From positions 124,001-188,000 of the forward strand of contig NZ_CAMUES010000003.1 in assembly GCF_947087965.1 (NCBI RefSeq): 64,000 nucleotides of DNA. The letters run 5' to 3'. Shown piece by piece: positions 9,090-17,462 of the stretch. The notes beneath the pieces are model-generated. The model saw only the letters and a list, made by a program, of their open reading frames with translations. It ran no database searches and was not told the DNA's origin. Made by a program: the position numbers and the translations under genes. This DNA is from an uncultured Mobiluncus sp. (GTDB lineage Bacteria > Actinomycetota > Actinomycetes > Actinomycetales > Actinomycetaceae). Numbering within the stretch: position 1 is the first letter of the stretch; the number at the start of each line of letters is the position of its first letter.

Positions 9090-10660
9090 TGGGCACCTCC
9101 GGGGGCTTGTGTGGGGTCTGGCGTGCTGGGCGGGGGAGTCCCGGGTGAGGAGTCCTCCGTTGGTGTTTCTGTCGGGAGTTCGACCGGCTGGCCGAGCCCG
9201 GAGGGCGAAACCGTCACGGAAACGTCCCCCTCAAGACTTGTGGGGTCGCCCGAAACGGCGGCAGGAGCGGAAACGTGAGATGCGGCCTCGGGAGCCCCCC
9301 GTAATACCATGTGGTCCTCGCGCACCGGCAGCAGCATCAGCAATCCGATCAGCAGCACCAAGCCGATCCCGAGGATGCCCCAGTATTGAGCCTGCTCGTG
9401 AATCGCCATCATCGGGCCGCCCGGACCCGTCGTCACGGACAGCAAAGCGGGCGGAATAAACGGGGTAAAGTGCTGGCCCAGGCTGATGAACAGGGTAAAC
9501 ATCAGGGGAGCCAGCCACGTCACCGAGCGACCCGTCGTCTGGTAGAGCCCGAACACCTCGCCCTCGTGGCCCTCGGGAATGCGCCGCGCCAGGAAAGAAC
9601 GGGAAGCCGACTGGGCTGGGCCGACCCACAGCGTCATGAACAGCCCAATCGTCCACATGATGATTTTGCCTTGGGCGTGCAGGGCGAAAACCCCCAAACA
9701 GCAGGCTACCAGCATGATGAGGGAGAAAATCATGACTTTCTTGGGGCCGATTTTGTCGTCAAAGAATCCCATCAACGTTGTGGCGATACCGGCCGCAACG
9801 TTGGCGACGACCGCGAAAATAATGACTTCTCCGGGAGAGAAACCGAAAGTCACCGCGGCGATTATGCCGCCGAACGTAAAGACGCCGGACAGCCCATCGC
9901 GGAAAATCGCGGAGGCAAACAGGAAATACAGCACGTTCGGGGCGTTGCGAAACAGCCAGGCGATGGTTTGGAACAGCTTTTTGTAGGAAGTGAAAATGGA
10001 CTCGTGCGGCAGATTTTCGCTGCCCGGCACGACCCGCCCCCGCACGGTGAACAGCACCGGCACAAAGAAAATCAGCGACCACGCGGCCGCGACCAGCATC
10101 GCGACTCGCACCCCCATGCCGTTTGAAGTATCCAAGCCGGTGAAGTTATTTTCCGAGATGAACCCGAAGTTCAGGAACATCAACAGGACAATTCCGCCGA
10201 AATACCCGCTGGCCCAGCCGATACCGCTGATTTTTCCGATGTTGTCGGCGTTGGAAATCCGAGTCAGCATGGCGTAATAGTTCACGGTGGCGAACTCGAA
10301 GAACATGGTCATCAACGCCAGCAGACCTACGCCCAACCACAGGAAGTTCGGGTGCGGCGCTACAAAGAACATCGCCGCCAGGCAAGCGATGATGATTGCC
10401 GAAAACACTCCCAGCCAGAACGTCCCTTTGCCGCGCCGATCCGCGCGCTGCCCCGTGATGGGGGCAGTCAGCGCCACGATAATCCCCGCGACGGTCATCC
10501 CGGTTGAAACGGCCTGTGAAGAGGCGGTTTGGTTGCCAAAAGCGGCCCCGGTCAGGTAGACCGTGAACACGAAAGTCGTCGCGACCGCGTTGACAGAGGC
10601 GCCGCCGGCATCCCACATGCACCAAGTTAGTTTTTGAAGAAATCCGCCTTCTTTTGTCAT
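9086..10660 (-). CDS. MFS transporter, UMF1 family
   Basis: Integral membrane transporter with about 12 helices, 524 residues. The opening motif WCMWDAGGASVNAVATTFVF fits the UMF1/Atg22-like MFS branch (W-D-x-G/A-x-S-x7-TFVF). A soluble Pro/Thr/Ser-rich tail of about 60 residues follows the last helix. The open frame reaches 10744, but the ATG at 10660 (MTKEGG) has AAAGGGA upstream and is where homology-like sequence begins. Stop and start overlap with the downstream lipoprotein gene. A dispersed repeat with a terminator-like hairpin (10676-10759) lies directly before the ribosome site, so it would sit in the leader. Confidence 0.85.
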   Translation of the reverse strand: MTKEGGFLQKLTWCMWDAGGASVNAVATTFVFTVYLTGAAFGNQTASSQAVSTGMTVAGIIVALTAPITGQRADRRGKGTFWLGVFSAIIIACLAAMFFVAPHPNFLWLGVGLLALMTMFFEFATVNYYAMLTRISNADNIGKISGIGWASGYFGGIVLLMFLNFGFISENNFTGLDTSNGMGVRVAMLVAAAWSLIFFVPVLFTVRGRVVPGSENLPHESIFTSYKKLFQTIAWLFRNAPNVLYFLFASAIFRDGLSGVFTFGGIIAAVTFGFSPGEVIIFAVVANVAAGIATTLMGFFDDKIGPKKVMIFSLIMLVACCLGVFALHAQGKIIMWTIGLFMTLWVGPAQSASRSFLARRIPEGHEGEVFGLYQTTGRSVTWLAPLMFTLFISLGQHFTPFIPPALLSVTTGPGGPMMAIHEQAQYWGILGIGLVLLIGLLMLLPVREDHMVLRGAPEAASHVSAPAAVSGDPTSLEGDVSVTVSPSGLGQPVELPTETPTEDSSPGTPPPSTPDPTQAPGGAQ

Positions 10661-10675
10661 TGTTTTCCCTTTCAA

Positions 10676-10759
10676 GGAGCTGCGGCTAAAACGGTCCCCC
10701 GGACCGTTTTTTGACGCCTTCGCGCCCGGCCCGCGATGGCTCATGCGCTTCGCGCTGCC
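10676..10759 (-). repeat. 84-bp dispersed repeat, copy A
   Basis: Read on the minus strand this begins GGCAGCGCGAAGCG, ends AGCTCC, and contains the hairpin AAAACGGTCC-CCC-GGACCGTTTT (10688-10710, + strand reading). A second copy of nearly the same length, with the same ends and a compensated hairpin (A/T pair for G/C), is at 48180-48262. On the + strand the hairpin is followed by six T, so it looks like an intrinsic terminator, but no + strand gene runs into it. Confidence 0.7.
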
Positions 10760-10920
10760 ATTGCGCCCACATACACCAGGTTAACTTTTGTATGAATTCG
10801 CCTGGTTTTGGCATATCTCTCCCCTTTGATGACTTTACTGTTAACCTACCGGTTTTACGTTAGGGATTTGTTAAGTTCTCTCGTGTTATTTAGGGTGTTC
10901 GTTGCACAAGGGTGGGGACG

Positions 10921-11649
10921 TTAGTGGTGCGGGGAGTGCTGGAATTCGGCGAGGGCCAGGTCAGCGGGAGTGGTGATTTTGTAGGCGGAGCGATCGCCGT
11001 CTACGGTCACGACTGGCAGATTCGCGGCTTCATAAAGCGCTGCATCATCGGAAAATGCCGTGGACTCAGTAAGCGATTGCTCGGCAAACCGCTCGTGTAG
11101 TGCAGCCAACTCATGCAGGTAAAAGCCTTGTGGCGTCTGGATTGCTCGCAAAGTTGCGCGGTTCGGGGTGGCAGTGACGACCTCGACAGGCTCGTCGGGA
11201 TGGGTCCGCGCAGCTACGACCTTGATTGTGTCGGTGACGGGCAGGGCGGGAACAACGGCCCGATGACCGTCCTGTAAAGCCGCCACCACGCGGTCAAACA
11301 CTGCGGGTGGAGTGAAAGGGCGAGCCGCGTCATGAACCAGAACCAGGTCATCTTCTTGCACCGGGTCAACCATGTTTACCAGTGCTCGTATGGCTGCCGC
11401 CACCGAGCCTTGTCGCGAAGAACCGCCGGGGACAACCGCAGCGGGGACGCCACAACCGGAAACCTCCGACTGAAAACGGTCGCGCTGCGCCGGCGGCGCG
11501 CTGACAACGACGAAATCGCAGCTGGGCAGACCTTTTAAAGCCCACTCCAGCAATGGGCGGTGCGCTACGGGAACTAGCGCTTTGGGCATGTCGCAACCGA
11601 GCCGAGTTCCCGACCCTGCCGCAGTCAGCACCACAAAAAGTCTCACCAT
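10921..11649 (-). CDS. ispD: 2-C-methyl-D-erythritol 4-phosphate cytidylyltransferase
   Basis: Third step of the non-mevalonate (MEP) isoprenoid pathway: CTP + MEP gives CDP-methylerythritol. The 242 residues carry the nucleotide-binding loop LTAAGSGTRLG with the lysine in MPKALVPV, and the LVHDAARPFTP motif. The CDP-ME pathway partner ispF is separate, at 46154. In many actinobacteria ispD follows carD; here carD is 5 kb away behind the DUF1538/PII cassette. ATG at 11649 follows GGGGG at a suboptimal distance. A perfect 34-bp palindrome lies 53-86 bp upstream and could control this gene. Confidence 0.95.
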   Translation of the reverse strand: MVRLFVVLTAAGSGTRLGCDMPKALVPVAHRPLLEWALKGLPSCDFVVVSAPPAQRDRFQSEVSGCGVPAAVVPGGSSRQGSVAAAIRALVNMVDPVQEDDLVLVHDAARPFTPPAVFDRVVAALQDGHRAVVPALPVTDTIKVVAARTHPDEPVEVVTATPNRATLRAIQTPQGFYLHELAALHERFAEQSLTESTAFSDDAALYEAANLPVVTVDGDRSAYKITTPADLALAEFQHSPHH

Positions 11650-11701
11650 GCCAATTTACCCCCAATATTTTCCCCTGGTTTCGGCATAAATCCTATTAAT
11701 T

Positions 11702-11735
11702 CGTCTCGGTGTGCCATATATGGCACACCGAGACG
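11702..11735. promoter_or_regulatory. Perfect 34-bp palindrome upstream of ispD
   Basis: Seventeen bases starting CGTCTCGGTG are followed with no loop by their exact reverse complement; the centre is CATATATG. It lies between the divergent ispD and DUF1538 genes. A terminator is not needed there, and no T-run follows on either strand, so a protein-binding operator or a cruciform/RNA cleavage site is more likely. Confidence 0.6.
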
Positions 11736-11986
11736 TTTAAATAGGTTTTATTCAACGTTATCCGAGAAATTTAGGGGCTGTTTGTTACCGGGGCTTCGGG
11801 GCGCGCGTGGTTTAAAGGTGAAAATAGGGCAGTAGCTGCCAATAATGGCAGGTACGACCCAAATCCCACCTTATATCCGCAACCCAGCAAGTAGCCTCCT
11901 GATTCTCCCGCCCGAAATCCGGTGTCTATGCTCCGGATTTCTGCCCTGTTTAGGTGTGAAATCCCCTTGGTTTTTCGGAATAGTTT

Positions 11987-12110
11987 CACTAACGACCGAT
12001 TTCAACCCAGAATCTGGGCCATCATCGACTCCCGTTTTTTAAACCTGCAGGTTATAGAGATTCCAGCTGTGTCGAGACAGCATTGCGCACAGTGAAATCG
12101 GTCATTCGTG
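11987..12110. repeat. 124-bp segment bounded by inverted repeats, copy 1
   Basis: The left end CACTAACGACCGATTTCA and the right end TGAAATCGGTCATTCGTG are 18-bp inverted repeats with two mismatches. The right end, with one more base on its left, is identical over 21 bp to the right end of the segment at 20997-21121, which is 125 bp long and also has an inverted left end. The interiors do not match well. A non-autonomous mobile element or a structured regulatory repeat would both fit. Confidence 0.5.
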
Positions 12111-12189
12111 CAAAACAGACAGGATACAGGGGTTCATCGCGAGGGCGGTGGTGGAGGGGGGACCTCGAAGGAGCATATGGGTGTTCGTA

Positions 12190-12222
12190 GTTTTTCTTAG
12201 CGGCTTGCCCGCTTAGAAAAAC
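12190..12222 (+). terminator. Hairpin in leader of DUF1538 operon
   Basis: GTTTTTCTTAGCGG pairs with CCGCTTAGAAAAAC with one mismatch. It lies 150 bp before the TTG start at 12372. It could be an attenuator or the end of an upstream transcript; function unproven. Confidence 0.35.
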
Positions 12223-12371
12223 AGAACGGGACCCCATTTCTGCGACTGAGAGGCATCCCCCCGAACGCCGCCAGACCTCGCGGCTGGGCTCACTTGCGCA
12301 ACCGGCGCGGTGCTCTTCGGTTGGACAACTTGATAAACTGGCATAAAACCGCCCCTATGTGAGGAGCCACT

Positions 12372-13868
12372 TTGCTTGCTGATTTTTCTGCACCGCTACG
12401 AAAGCTGAAAGAGACGCTGTTTTCTGTGACGCCTATTGTCGGAATTGTCGTGGTTTTGGCACTCACGCTGGTTTCTCTGGAAGGCTCGCTGCCGGCGCGT
12501 TTTACCTTGGGCACGTTCGCAATTATCGTGGGTTTGGCGATATTCCTGCTGGGAGTAGACATTGGCCTGACCCCCATCGGCCAGCTGCTGGGACACGCTA
12601 TCGCTCGGTCCGGCAGGCTTTCGGTCGTGATATCAGCAACCTTTGTGTTGGGTCTGTTCATTTCGGTAGCGGAGCCTGACCTGCATATTTACGGTGGTCA
12701 AGTCGAGCTGATTACCGGCGGGTTACTGGGCAAGCTCTTTTTGGTGCTGGTGGTGAGCCTGGGGATAGCGGCGCTTCTGACTATCGGCATGGTGCGCATC
12801 ATCCGTTCCATCCCTCTGAAATTTGTCCTCCTGGGCGCCTACGTTTTGGTGGCAATCCTGGGCTTTTTCGCTCCCACCGAGTACCTCGCGATTTCTTTTG
12901 ATGCTTCAGGAGCCACCACCGGGGCGTTGACCGTTCCGTTCATCTTGGCGATGGCGGCGGGGGTGTCCGCGATGAAAAAGGACTCTCGCAGCGGTGAAGC
13001 TGATGCGTTTGGGCTGGTGGGAATTGCTTCCGCGGGGGCAATTTTGGCGGTGCTGGTTACCGCCGTCATCTTTCGGCTGGGAGAGATTCCCCGTGACATT
13101 CCCGCCCCGGAAGTGTTGAATCTCAGCCCGTTGGCGCCGCTGGCCGAAGAGGCTCCCCGCCAGGTTCGTGACGTGGCGCTAGGATTGGCTCCCATCCTCA
13201 CCGCCTTCGTGGTTGGCGCTGTAGCAAAGTTTTTCCCCCTGACTGCGGAGAAACTGCGTCGTATCATCTTGGGCCTGGTGTTTTCTTACCTCGGTTTGGT
13301 CACCTTCCTGACCGGGGTCAACGCAGGTTTCATGGATGTGGGCCGCACCATCGGCGAAACGCTGGCCGCGAACCAACCCCCTGCCCTGCTGCTGGCGGTG
13401 GCGTTCCTGTTGGGGGTCGTGACGATTCTGGCCGAACCGGCAGTCTACGTACTGATGGACCAGGTCGAGGACGTTACGGCCGGGGCGGTGCACCGCAAAG
13501 CGGTGATGTTTTCGCTGGCACTAGGAGTGGGCGTGGCGGTCGTGCTGTCCACCGCGCGTGTCCTCGTGCCCACGCTGGAGCTATGGCACATCCTGCTGCC
13601 GGGATACGTGGTAGCTGTCATCATGATGCGTTACGCTCCGCCGCTGTTTACCGGCATCGCCTTTGATTCCGGCGGGGTGGCGTCCGGACCTATGACGGCT
13701 ACTTTCGTATTGGCTTTTGCCCAAGGAGCTGCGGCCGGAACACCGGGAGCAAACGTGGTGGTGGACGGACTAGGGGTAATCGCAACGGTCGCCATGACAC
13801 CGCTGATTACCATTCAAATTCTCGGACTAATATATTCTTCTAAGACAAGGAAGGTTTCCCATGCTTGA
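12372..13868 (+). CDS. DUF1538 integral membrane protein, first of pair
   Basis: Membrane protein of 498 residues with about 12 hydrophobic segments. It is built from two related halves. Motifs of half one (GVDIG near 57, AEPDLHIYGGQVE near 100, AFDASGATTG near 174) recur in half two as GVNAG near 314, AEPAVYVLMDQVE near 353 and AFDSGGVASG near 429. This is typical of transporters with inverted repeats. I recall that a DUF1538 pair (UmpAB) has been reported to act as a cation/proton antiporter, but I could not check that. The TTG start is supported by GAGGAG 5 nt upstream; no ATG fits. Its end overlaps the PII-like gene by 8 bp. Confidence 0.85.
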   Translation: MLADFSAPLRKLKETLFSVTPIVGIVVVLALTLVSLEGSLPARFTLGTFAIIVGLAIFLLGVDIGLTPIGQLLGHAIARSGRLSVVISATFVLGLFISVAEPDLHIYGGQVELITGGLLGKLFLVLVVSLGIAALLTIGMVRIIRSIPLKFVLLGAYVLVAILGFFAPTEYLAISFDASGATTGALTVPFILAMAAGVSAMKKDSRSGEADAFGLVGIASAGAILAVLVTAVIFRLGEIPRDIPAPEVLNLSPLAPLAEEAPRQVRDVALGLAPILTAFVVGAVAKFFPLTAEKLRRIILGLVFSYLGLVTFLTGVNAGFMDVGRTIGETLAANQPPALLLAVAFLLGVVTILAEPAVYVLMDQVEDVTAGAVHRKAVMFSLALGVGVAVVLSTARVLVPTLELWHILLPGYVVAVIMMRYAPPLFTGIAFDSGGVASGPMTATFVLAFAQGAAAGTPGANVVVDGLGVIATVAMTPLITIQILGLIYSSKTRKVSHA

Positions 13869-14538
13869 GAAAGACTGGCATAAGGACGCGGTGCTGCTCT
13901 ACGTTGTGGTCAATGACCAGATGGCCTCCAAAGTTATTGCCGAAGCGAAAAAACACGGGATTCGCGGTGCGACAGTGATGCTGGGACGCGGCACCATCAA
14001 GAACAAGTGGCTCAACGCTATCGGCGTGGTGGATTCCCGCAAAGAAGTCCTCATCATGGGTGCCGACACCGCCACCGCCAGCACGGCGATGCAGGCGCTG
14101 GCAAAACGTTTCCACTTTGAGAAACCCAACCGGGGTATCGCTTTTGCGGTTGAGATGGAGGGCATCGCGGGAACGTCTGCCATTGAACGCTGGCCCGAAC
14201 CCCCCGCGGACCATGCCGTGCAACCGGCACAGTGGCAGCTCATCACCATCATTGTCGAGCACGGCCGGGCCGAGGATGTGGTTGAGGCCGCGCAAAGTGC
14301 CGGAGCTCGCGGAGGCACCGTAATCGCCGGGCGAGGCTCGGGGATTGCTCAAACCGAACTGGTGCTGGGCATGGAAATCGAACCGGAAAAGGACATTGTG
14401 TTCATGCTGGCCCCCGCTCAGAGCGCCCCTCAGATTGAGGACGCCATCGACCAGCGTCTCGATTTGGAAAAACCCAACCACGGCATTCTTTTCACCCAAA
14501 ATGTGGTCGCTGTCAGCGGGCTGTACCAGGGAGCGTAG
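13861..14538 (+). CDS. Tandem PII-like protein (two domains fused)
   Basis: Cytoplasmic protein of 225 residues made of two GlnB/PII-type ferredoxin-fold domains, roughly residues 8-110 and 122-225. Both contain the alpha-helix/loop pattern (AAQSAGARGGTVIAGRGSG in the second) and a strand like EPEKDIVFMLAP. The T-loop is short and has no tyrosine at the uridylylation position, so it is unlike GlnB/GlnK. A single-domain paralog is encoded at 16170. The gene starts inside the end of the DUF1538 gene and is directly followed (TAGATG) by the second DUF1538 gene, so a job in gating those membrane proteins is a natural inference. Confidence 0.85.
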   Translation: MLEKDWHKDAVLLYVVVNDQMASKVIAEAKKHGIRGATVMLGRGTIKNKWLNAIGVVDSRKEVLIMGADTATASTAMQALAKRFHFEKPNRGIAFAVEMEGIAGTSAIERWPEPPADHAVQPAQWQLITIIVEHGRAEDVVEAAQSAGARGGTVIAGRGSGIAQTELVLGMEIEPEKDIVFMLAPAQSAPQIEDAIDQRLDLEKPNHGILFTQNVVAVSGLYQGA

Positions 14539-16173
14539 ATGAATACCTTAACCGCAAAGCTGTGGGAAACGACCAAGTCGGTCCTTCCCATAGCCGGTGT
14601 TGTGGTGTTGGTGCATTTCACGGTCGTTCCCCTGCCGGGAGTACTGCTGCCTCGTTTCGGTCTGGGTGCCATCGCGATTATCGCCGGGCTGTCGCTGTTC
14701 CTGTTGGGGGTCGAGGTCGGTATCGCCCCCATCGGACGGATTATGTCCTCGACCGTGGTCAAGTCCGGGCGGATTTCGGTGGTTATGACGCTCACGTTTG
14801 TACTGGGTTTCCTGTTGACCATGGCGGAACCGGATATTCTCATCTATGCGGCGCAGGTCAACACGTTGACCCGCGGAATAGTGTCCTCTATCTTGCTGAT
14901 TGTGGTGGTTTCAGCCGGGTTGGCGGTACTGCTGTGCCTGGGCATGGTGCGGATTTTGCGTGGCTGGAAACTTCGCTGGGTGCTGCTGGCGTCTTATGGC
15001 CTGGTGGCGCTGTTGGCACTGGTGGCGCCCATGCAGTATCTGGCTATTGCTTTTGATGCGTCCGGCGCCACGACCGGGCCGCTGACGGTGCCGGTCGTGC
15101 TGGCTTTCGCCACCGGGGTAGCGTCGATGAAACGCGACTCGGCCCGCAGTGAATCCGACGCGTTCGGGCTGGTGGCGATTGCTTGCGTGGGGGCGATTTT
15201 AGCCCTGCAAATCACGTCTATCCTGCTGCACCTGGGCGCTTTGCCGACTACCGGACCGACCCTGACTCCGGACACCACCCACCTCTTTGAACCGCTGGTG
15301 AAACATTTTCCGATGGAAGCCCGCAGCGTCAGCCTCGCCCTGGCCCCGCTGCTGGCGCTGTTCCTGATTGGTAACTTCACGGTGTTCAAACTGCACAAGT
15401 CAGCTACCCGTAGCGTCATCGCGGGTATCGTTATGGCGTTTTTGGGTCTGACTTTCTTCCTGACCGGCGCGAATGGCGGTTTCATGGACGTGGGACGCAC
15501 TATCGGGGTGAGTTTGGCGCTTCGGGGGAGTGCGCCGCTACTGCTGGCCATTGCTTTCGCACTGGGTTTCCTGGCCGTGTTGGCGGAACCGGCGGTACAC
15601 GTCTTGACCGAGCAGGTGCAGGAGGTCACTTCCGGGTCAGTGCGTGCCTCTGCCGTGATGGCGGCGATGGCACTAGGGGTGGGCTCGGCAGTTCTGTTGT
15701 CTACGTTGCGCCTGGTGATACCCAGTTTAGAGCTGTGGCACATGCTGTTGCCGGGATATCTGGTGGCGGTCGGGCTGACGTTCGTGTCCTCCGAGCTGTT
15801 CGGCGGGCTGGCTTTTGACGGCGGCGGGGTCGCGCCCGGCCCGATGCTGACCACGTTTGTGCTGGCCTTTGCCCAGGGAGCGGCCGCGGGCACCCCTACT
15901 GCAGACGTGGTAGAGGACGGTTTGGGACTCATCACGATGGTTGCGCTGATGCCCCCGATTGTGTTGCAGCTGCTCGGCGTCGTGTTCCAGGCTCGCGCCC
16001 GGCGCCGCACCAACCTGCGGAACAGCGACCCGTGGTCCAGCCCCACCCCGACTGATGACGTTGACTCTCCCGCATCCCCCACCGCTTGTGCGAAATCCAC
16101 CCCCCGCGCTGCTGCCGTCTCGGCAGGGCATCAACCGGCTGAAACTGGCCAAGGAAAGAAGGAAAACTCATGA
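14539..16173 (+). CDS. DUF1538 integral membrane protein, second of pair
   Basis: Paralog of the protein at 12372, 544 residues. It has the same two-fold internal repeat: AEPDILIYAAQVN near 96 and AFDASGATTG near 170, then GANGGFMDVG near 308, AEPAVHVLTEQVQ near 349 and AFDGGGVAPG near 423. The last 60 residues are a soluble Ser/Pro/Ala-rich cytoplasmic tail not seen in the first copy. The start codon abuts the stop of the tandem PII gene and the stop overlaps the next PII gene (ATGA), so all four genes form one translationally coupled operon. Two DUF1538 proteins plus PII partners suggests a heteromeric transporter under nucleotide or metabolite control; substrate unknown. Confidence 0.85.
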   Translation: MNTLTAKLWETTKSVLPIAGVVVLVHFTVVPLPGVLLPRFGLGAIAIIAGLSLFLLGVEVGIAPIGRIMSSTVVKSGRISVVMTLTFVLGFLLTMAEPDILIYAAQVNTLTRGIVSSILLIVVVSAGLAVLLCLGMVRILRGWKLRWVLLASYGLVALLALVAPMQYLAIAFDASGATTGPLTVPVVLAFATGVASMKRDSARSESDAFGLVAIACVGAILALQITSILLHLGALPTTGPTLTPDTTHLFEPLVKHFPMEARSVSLALAPLLALFLIGNFTVFKLHKSATRSVIAGIVMAFLGLTFFLTGANGGFMDVGRTIGVSLALRGSAPLLLAIAFALGFLAVLAEPAVHVLTEQVQEVTSGSVRASAVMAAMALGVGSAVLLSTLRLVIPSLELWHMLLPGYLVAVGLTFVSSELFGGLAFDGGGVAPGPMLTTFVLAFAQGAAAGTPTADVVEDGLGLITMVALMPPIVLQLLGVVFQARARRRTNLRNSDPWSSPTPTDDVDSPASPTACAKSTPRAAAVSAGHQPAETGQGKKENS

Positions 16174-16481
16174 TTCAGGCGATATTGACCGTTGTGGAAA
16201 AAGGCCACGCCGAAGAGGTCATCGACGCGGCGGTGCAGGCCGGCTCGCACGGCGGGACGATTATTAATGCGCGCGGCTCTGGAGTCCACGAAACCGCCAC
16301 CCTGTTCGGTTTGGGAATTGAACCGGAAAAAGAGCTGGTGATAATCCTGGCCGACCAGGCGAACACCCCGCAAATAGTGGAAACCATCTATGAAACTCTG
16401 GAATTGCGCCAGCCCGGAAACGGCATTGTTTTCGTGCAAAACACAGCCCGCGTGCGCGGGCTTTACCAACCGACCGAGTAG
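16170..16481 (+). CDS. PII-like regulatory protein, single domain
   Basis: A 103-residue GlnB-fold protein, closely like the second domain of the tandem PII at 13861 (GTIINARGSG, GIEPEKELVIILAD, PGNGIVFVQNTARVRGLY). The normal PII T-loop with its modifiable tyrosine is shortened and the tyrosine is missing, so uridylylation or adenylylation control is unlikely, while ligand binding could remain. Last gene of the DUF1538/PII operon; ATG overlaps the preceding stop as ATGA. A strong bidirectional terminator hairpin follows at 16529. Confidence 0.88.
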   Translation: MIQAILTVVEKGHAEEVIDAAVQAGSHGGTIINARGSGVHETATLFGLGIEPEKELVIILADQANTPQIVETIYETLELRQPGNGIVFVQNTARVRGLYQPTE

Positions 16482-16528
16482 GACCGGCAAAGCGTCCGAA
16501 GCGTACAAAACGGGGTAATACGGGCAAA

Positions 16529-16564
16529 AAATAATAGTTGGAGGAAAACCTCCAACTATTATTT
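16529..16564. terminator. Bidirectional terminator, PII gene / carD
   Basis: A 16-bp perfect stem (AAATAATAGTTGGAGG and its complement) with an AAAA loop. A-rich and T-rich arms give a U-tract on both strands. It lies between the convergent PII-like gene and carD. Confidence 0.85.
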
Positions 16565-16581
16565 GCAAAAGTTATGGTGTT

Positions 16582-17064
16582 TTAGGAAGCCAAGACTTCG
16601 TCCAGGCGCAACGAAGCGTCCTCTTCGTTGGTTTTCTCAGCCAAGGCCAGTTCGGAAACCAGAATCTGACGTGCCTTGGTCAGCATTCGCTTTTCGCCGG
16701 CCGACAGTCCGCGGTTCGAGTCACGGCGGGACAGGTCACGCACAACTTCGGCCACCTTGACCACGTCGCCAGTAGCGATTTTTTCTACGTTGGCCTTGTA
16801 GCGGCGCGACCAGTTGGAAGGCTCATCGGTCTTCTTGGCGCGCAACACTTCAAAGACGTGCTCCAGACCAGCTTCATCAACCACGTCGCGCACTCCGACC
16901 ATTTCTACGTTCTCAGACGGAATCTGGATGGTGAGGTCACCCTGAGCTACACGGAGCTTGAGATATTCGCGTTCCACACCTCCAATAACGCGGGTTGTGA
17001 TCTCTTCGATCGTGGCGGCCCCATGATGGGGATAAACAACGGTTTCGCCGACCTTAAATGTCAT
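16582..17064 (-). CDS. carD: CarD family transcription regulator
   Basis: Essential actinobacterial RNA polymerase-binding protein that stabilises the open promoter complex. The N-terminal Tudor-like RNAP interaction domain starts FKVGETVVYPHHGAATI. The C-terminal helical DNA-binding part includes the tryptophan in SNWSRRYKAN, which in characterised CarD wedges at the upstream edge of the bubble. 160 residues, normal length. The ribosome site GGGAGA lies before ATG at 17064. Its usual partner ispD is 5 kb further left because the DUF1538/PII operon is placed between them. Confidence 0.95.
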   Translation of the reverse strand: MTFKVGETVVYPHHGAATIEEITTRVIGGVEREYLKLRVAQGDLTIQIPSENVEMVGVRDVVDEAGLEHVFEVLRAKKTDEPSNWSRRYKANVEKIATGDVVKVAEVVRDLSRRDSNRGLSAGEKRMLTKARQILVSELALAEKTNEEDASLRLDEVLAS

Positions 17065-17204
17065 ATTGAAAATCTCCCGGTTTTGAGGTGGATATACTTA
17101 TATTATCACGATTTTGTGGTAAAGAGCAATTAAAGCTACGCTCACTTTTGGCGCAATGGCGCGAAAAACTGCCCCCCGTAGCACGAATTTTTACCGAGGT
17201 AACA

Positions 17205-17438
17205 ATGATTCAACCGAAAAGGAAAAAGAAGTCCGACCGTAAAAAGAAGCAGGGTATTGACCTAACAAACGCTCCGGTAAAACGGAAAGTAGTCAAGGCG
17301 GCACGCCGGGTAATGGCCTCTCAAGCTGCAGATGTAGCCGCTTTGCACGGAGTCGAAGCGGAACTGCTCGACCCTCCGGTCTATGAAGTGACGCGGCGTG
17401 GGATTTTAGCGGAGCCTTCGCGCGGCACCGAGTTCTAG
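17205..17438 (+). CDS. Small basic protein, unknown function
   Basis: A 77-residue, Lys/Arg-rich protein (KRKKKSDRKKK near the N-terminus). No family recognised. The open frame reaches back to 17088, but ATG 17205 has GAGGT just upstream and avoids overlap with the carD promoter region, so it is preferred. It is divergent from carD and shares a palindromic terminator with gpmA. Its charge suggests nucleic acid or ribosome binding, which is only a guess. Confidence 0.6.
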   Translation: MIQPKRKKKSDRKKKQGIDLTNAPVKRKVVKAARRVMASQAADVAALHGVEAELLDPPVYEVTRRGILAEPSRGTEF

Positions 17439-17462
17439 AATCCGCAACGACCGGCAATTACA

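Larger units (their letters stand above)
11650..12371. other. 722-bp intergenic region, no gene
   Basis: No convincing reading frame. It holds the 34-bp palindrome (11702-11735), an inverted-repeat-bounded segment (11987-12110) and an imperfect hairpin (12190-12222) in front of the DUF1538 operon. Confidence 0.6.

Noticed and set aside
11702..11735. Palindrome as part of a CRISPR array or transposon end
   Set aside because: Single copy, no spacers, no flanking transposase or target duplication.
14994..16100. 368-codon open frame antisense to the second DUF1538 gene
   Set aside because: Low-complexity Ser/Thr/Pro/Ala product, typical of antisense frames in GC-rich genes.
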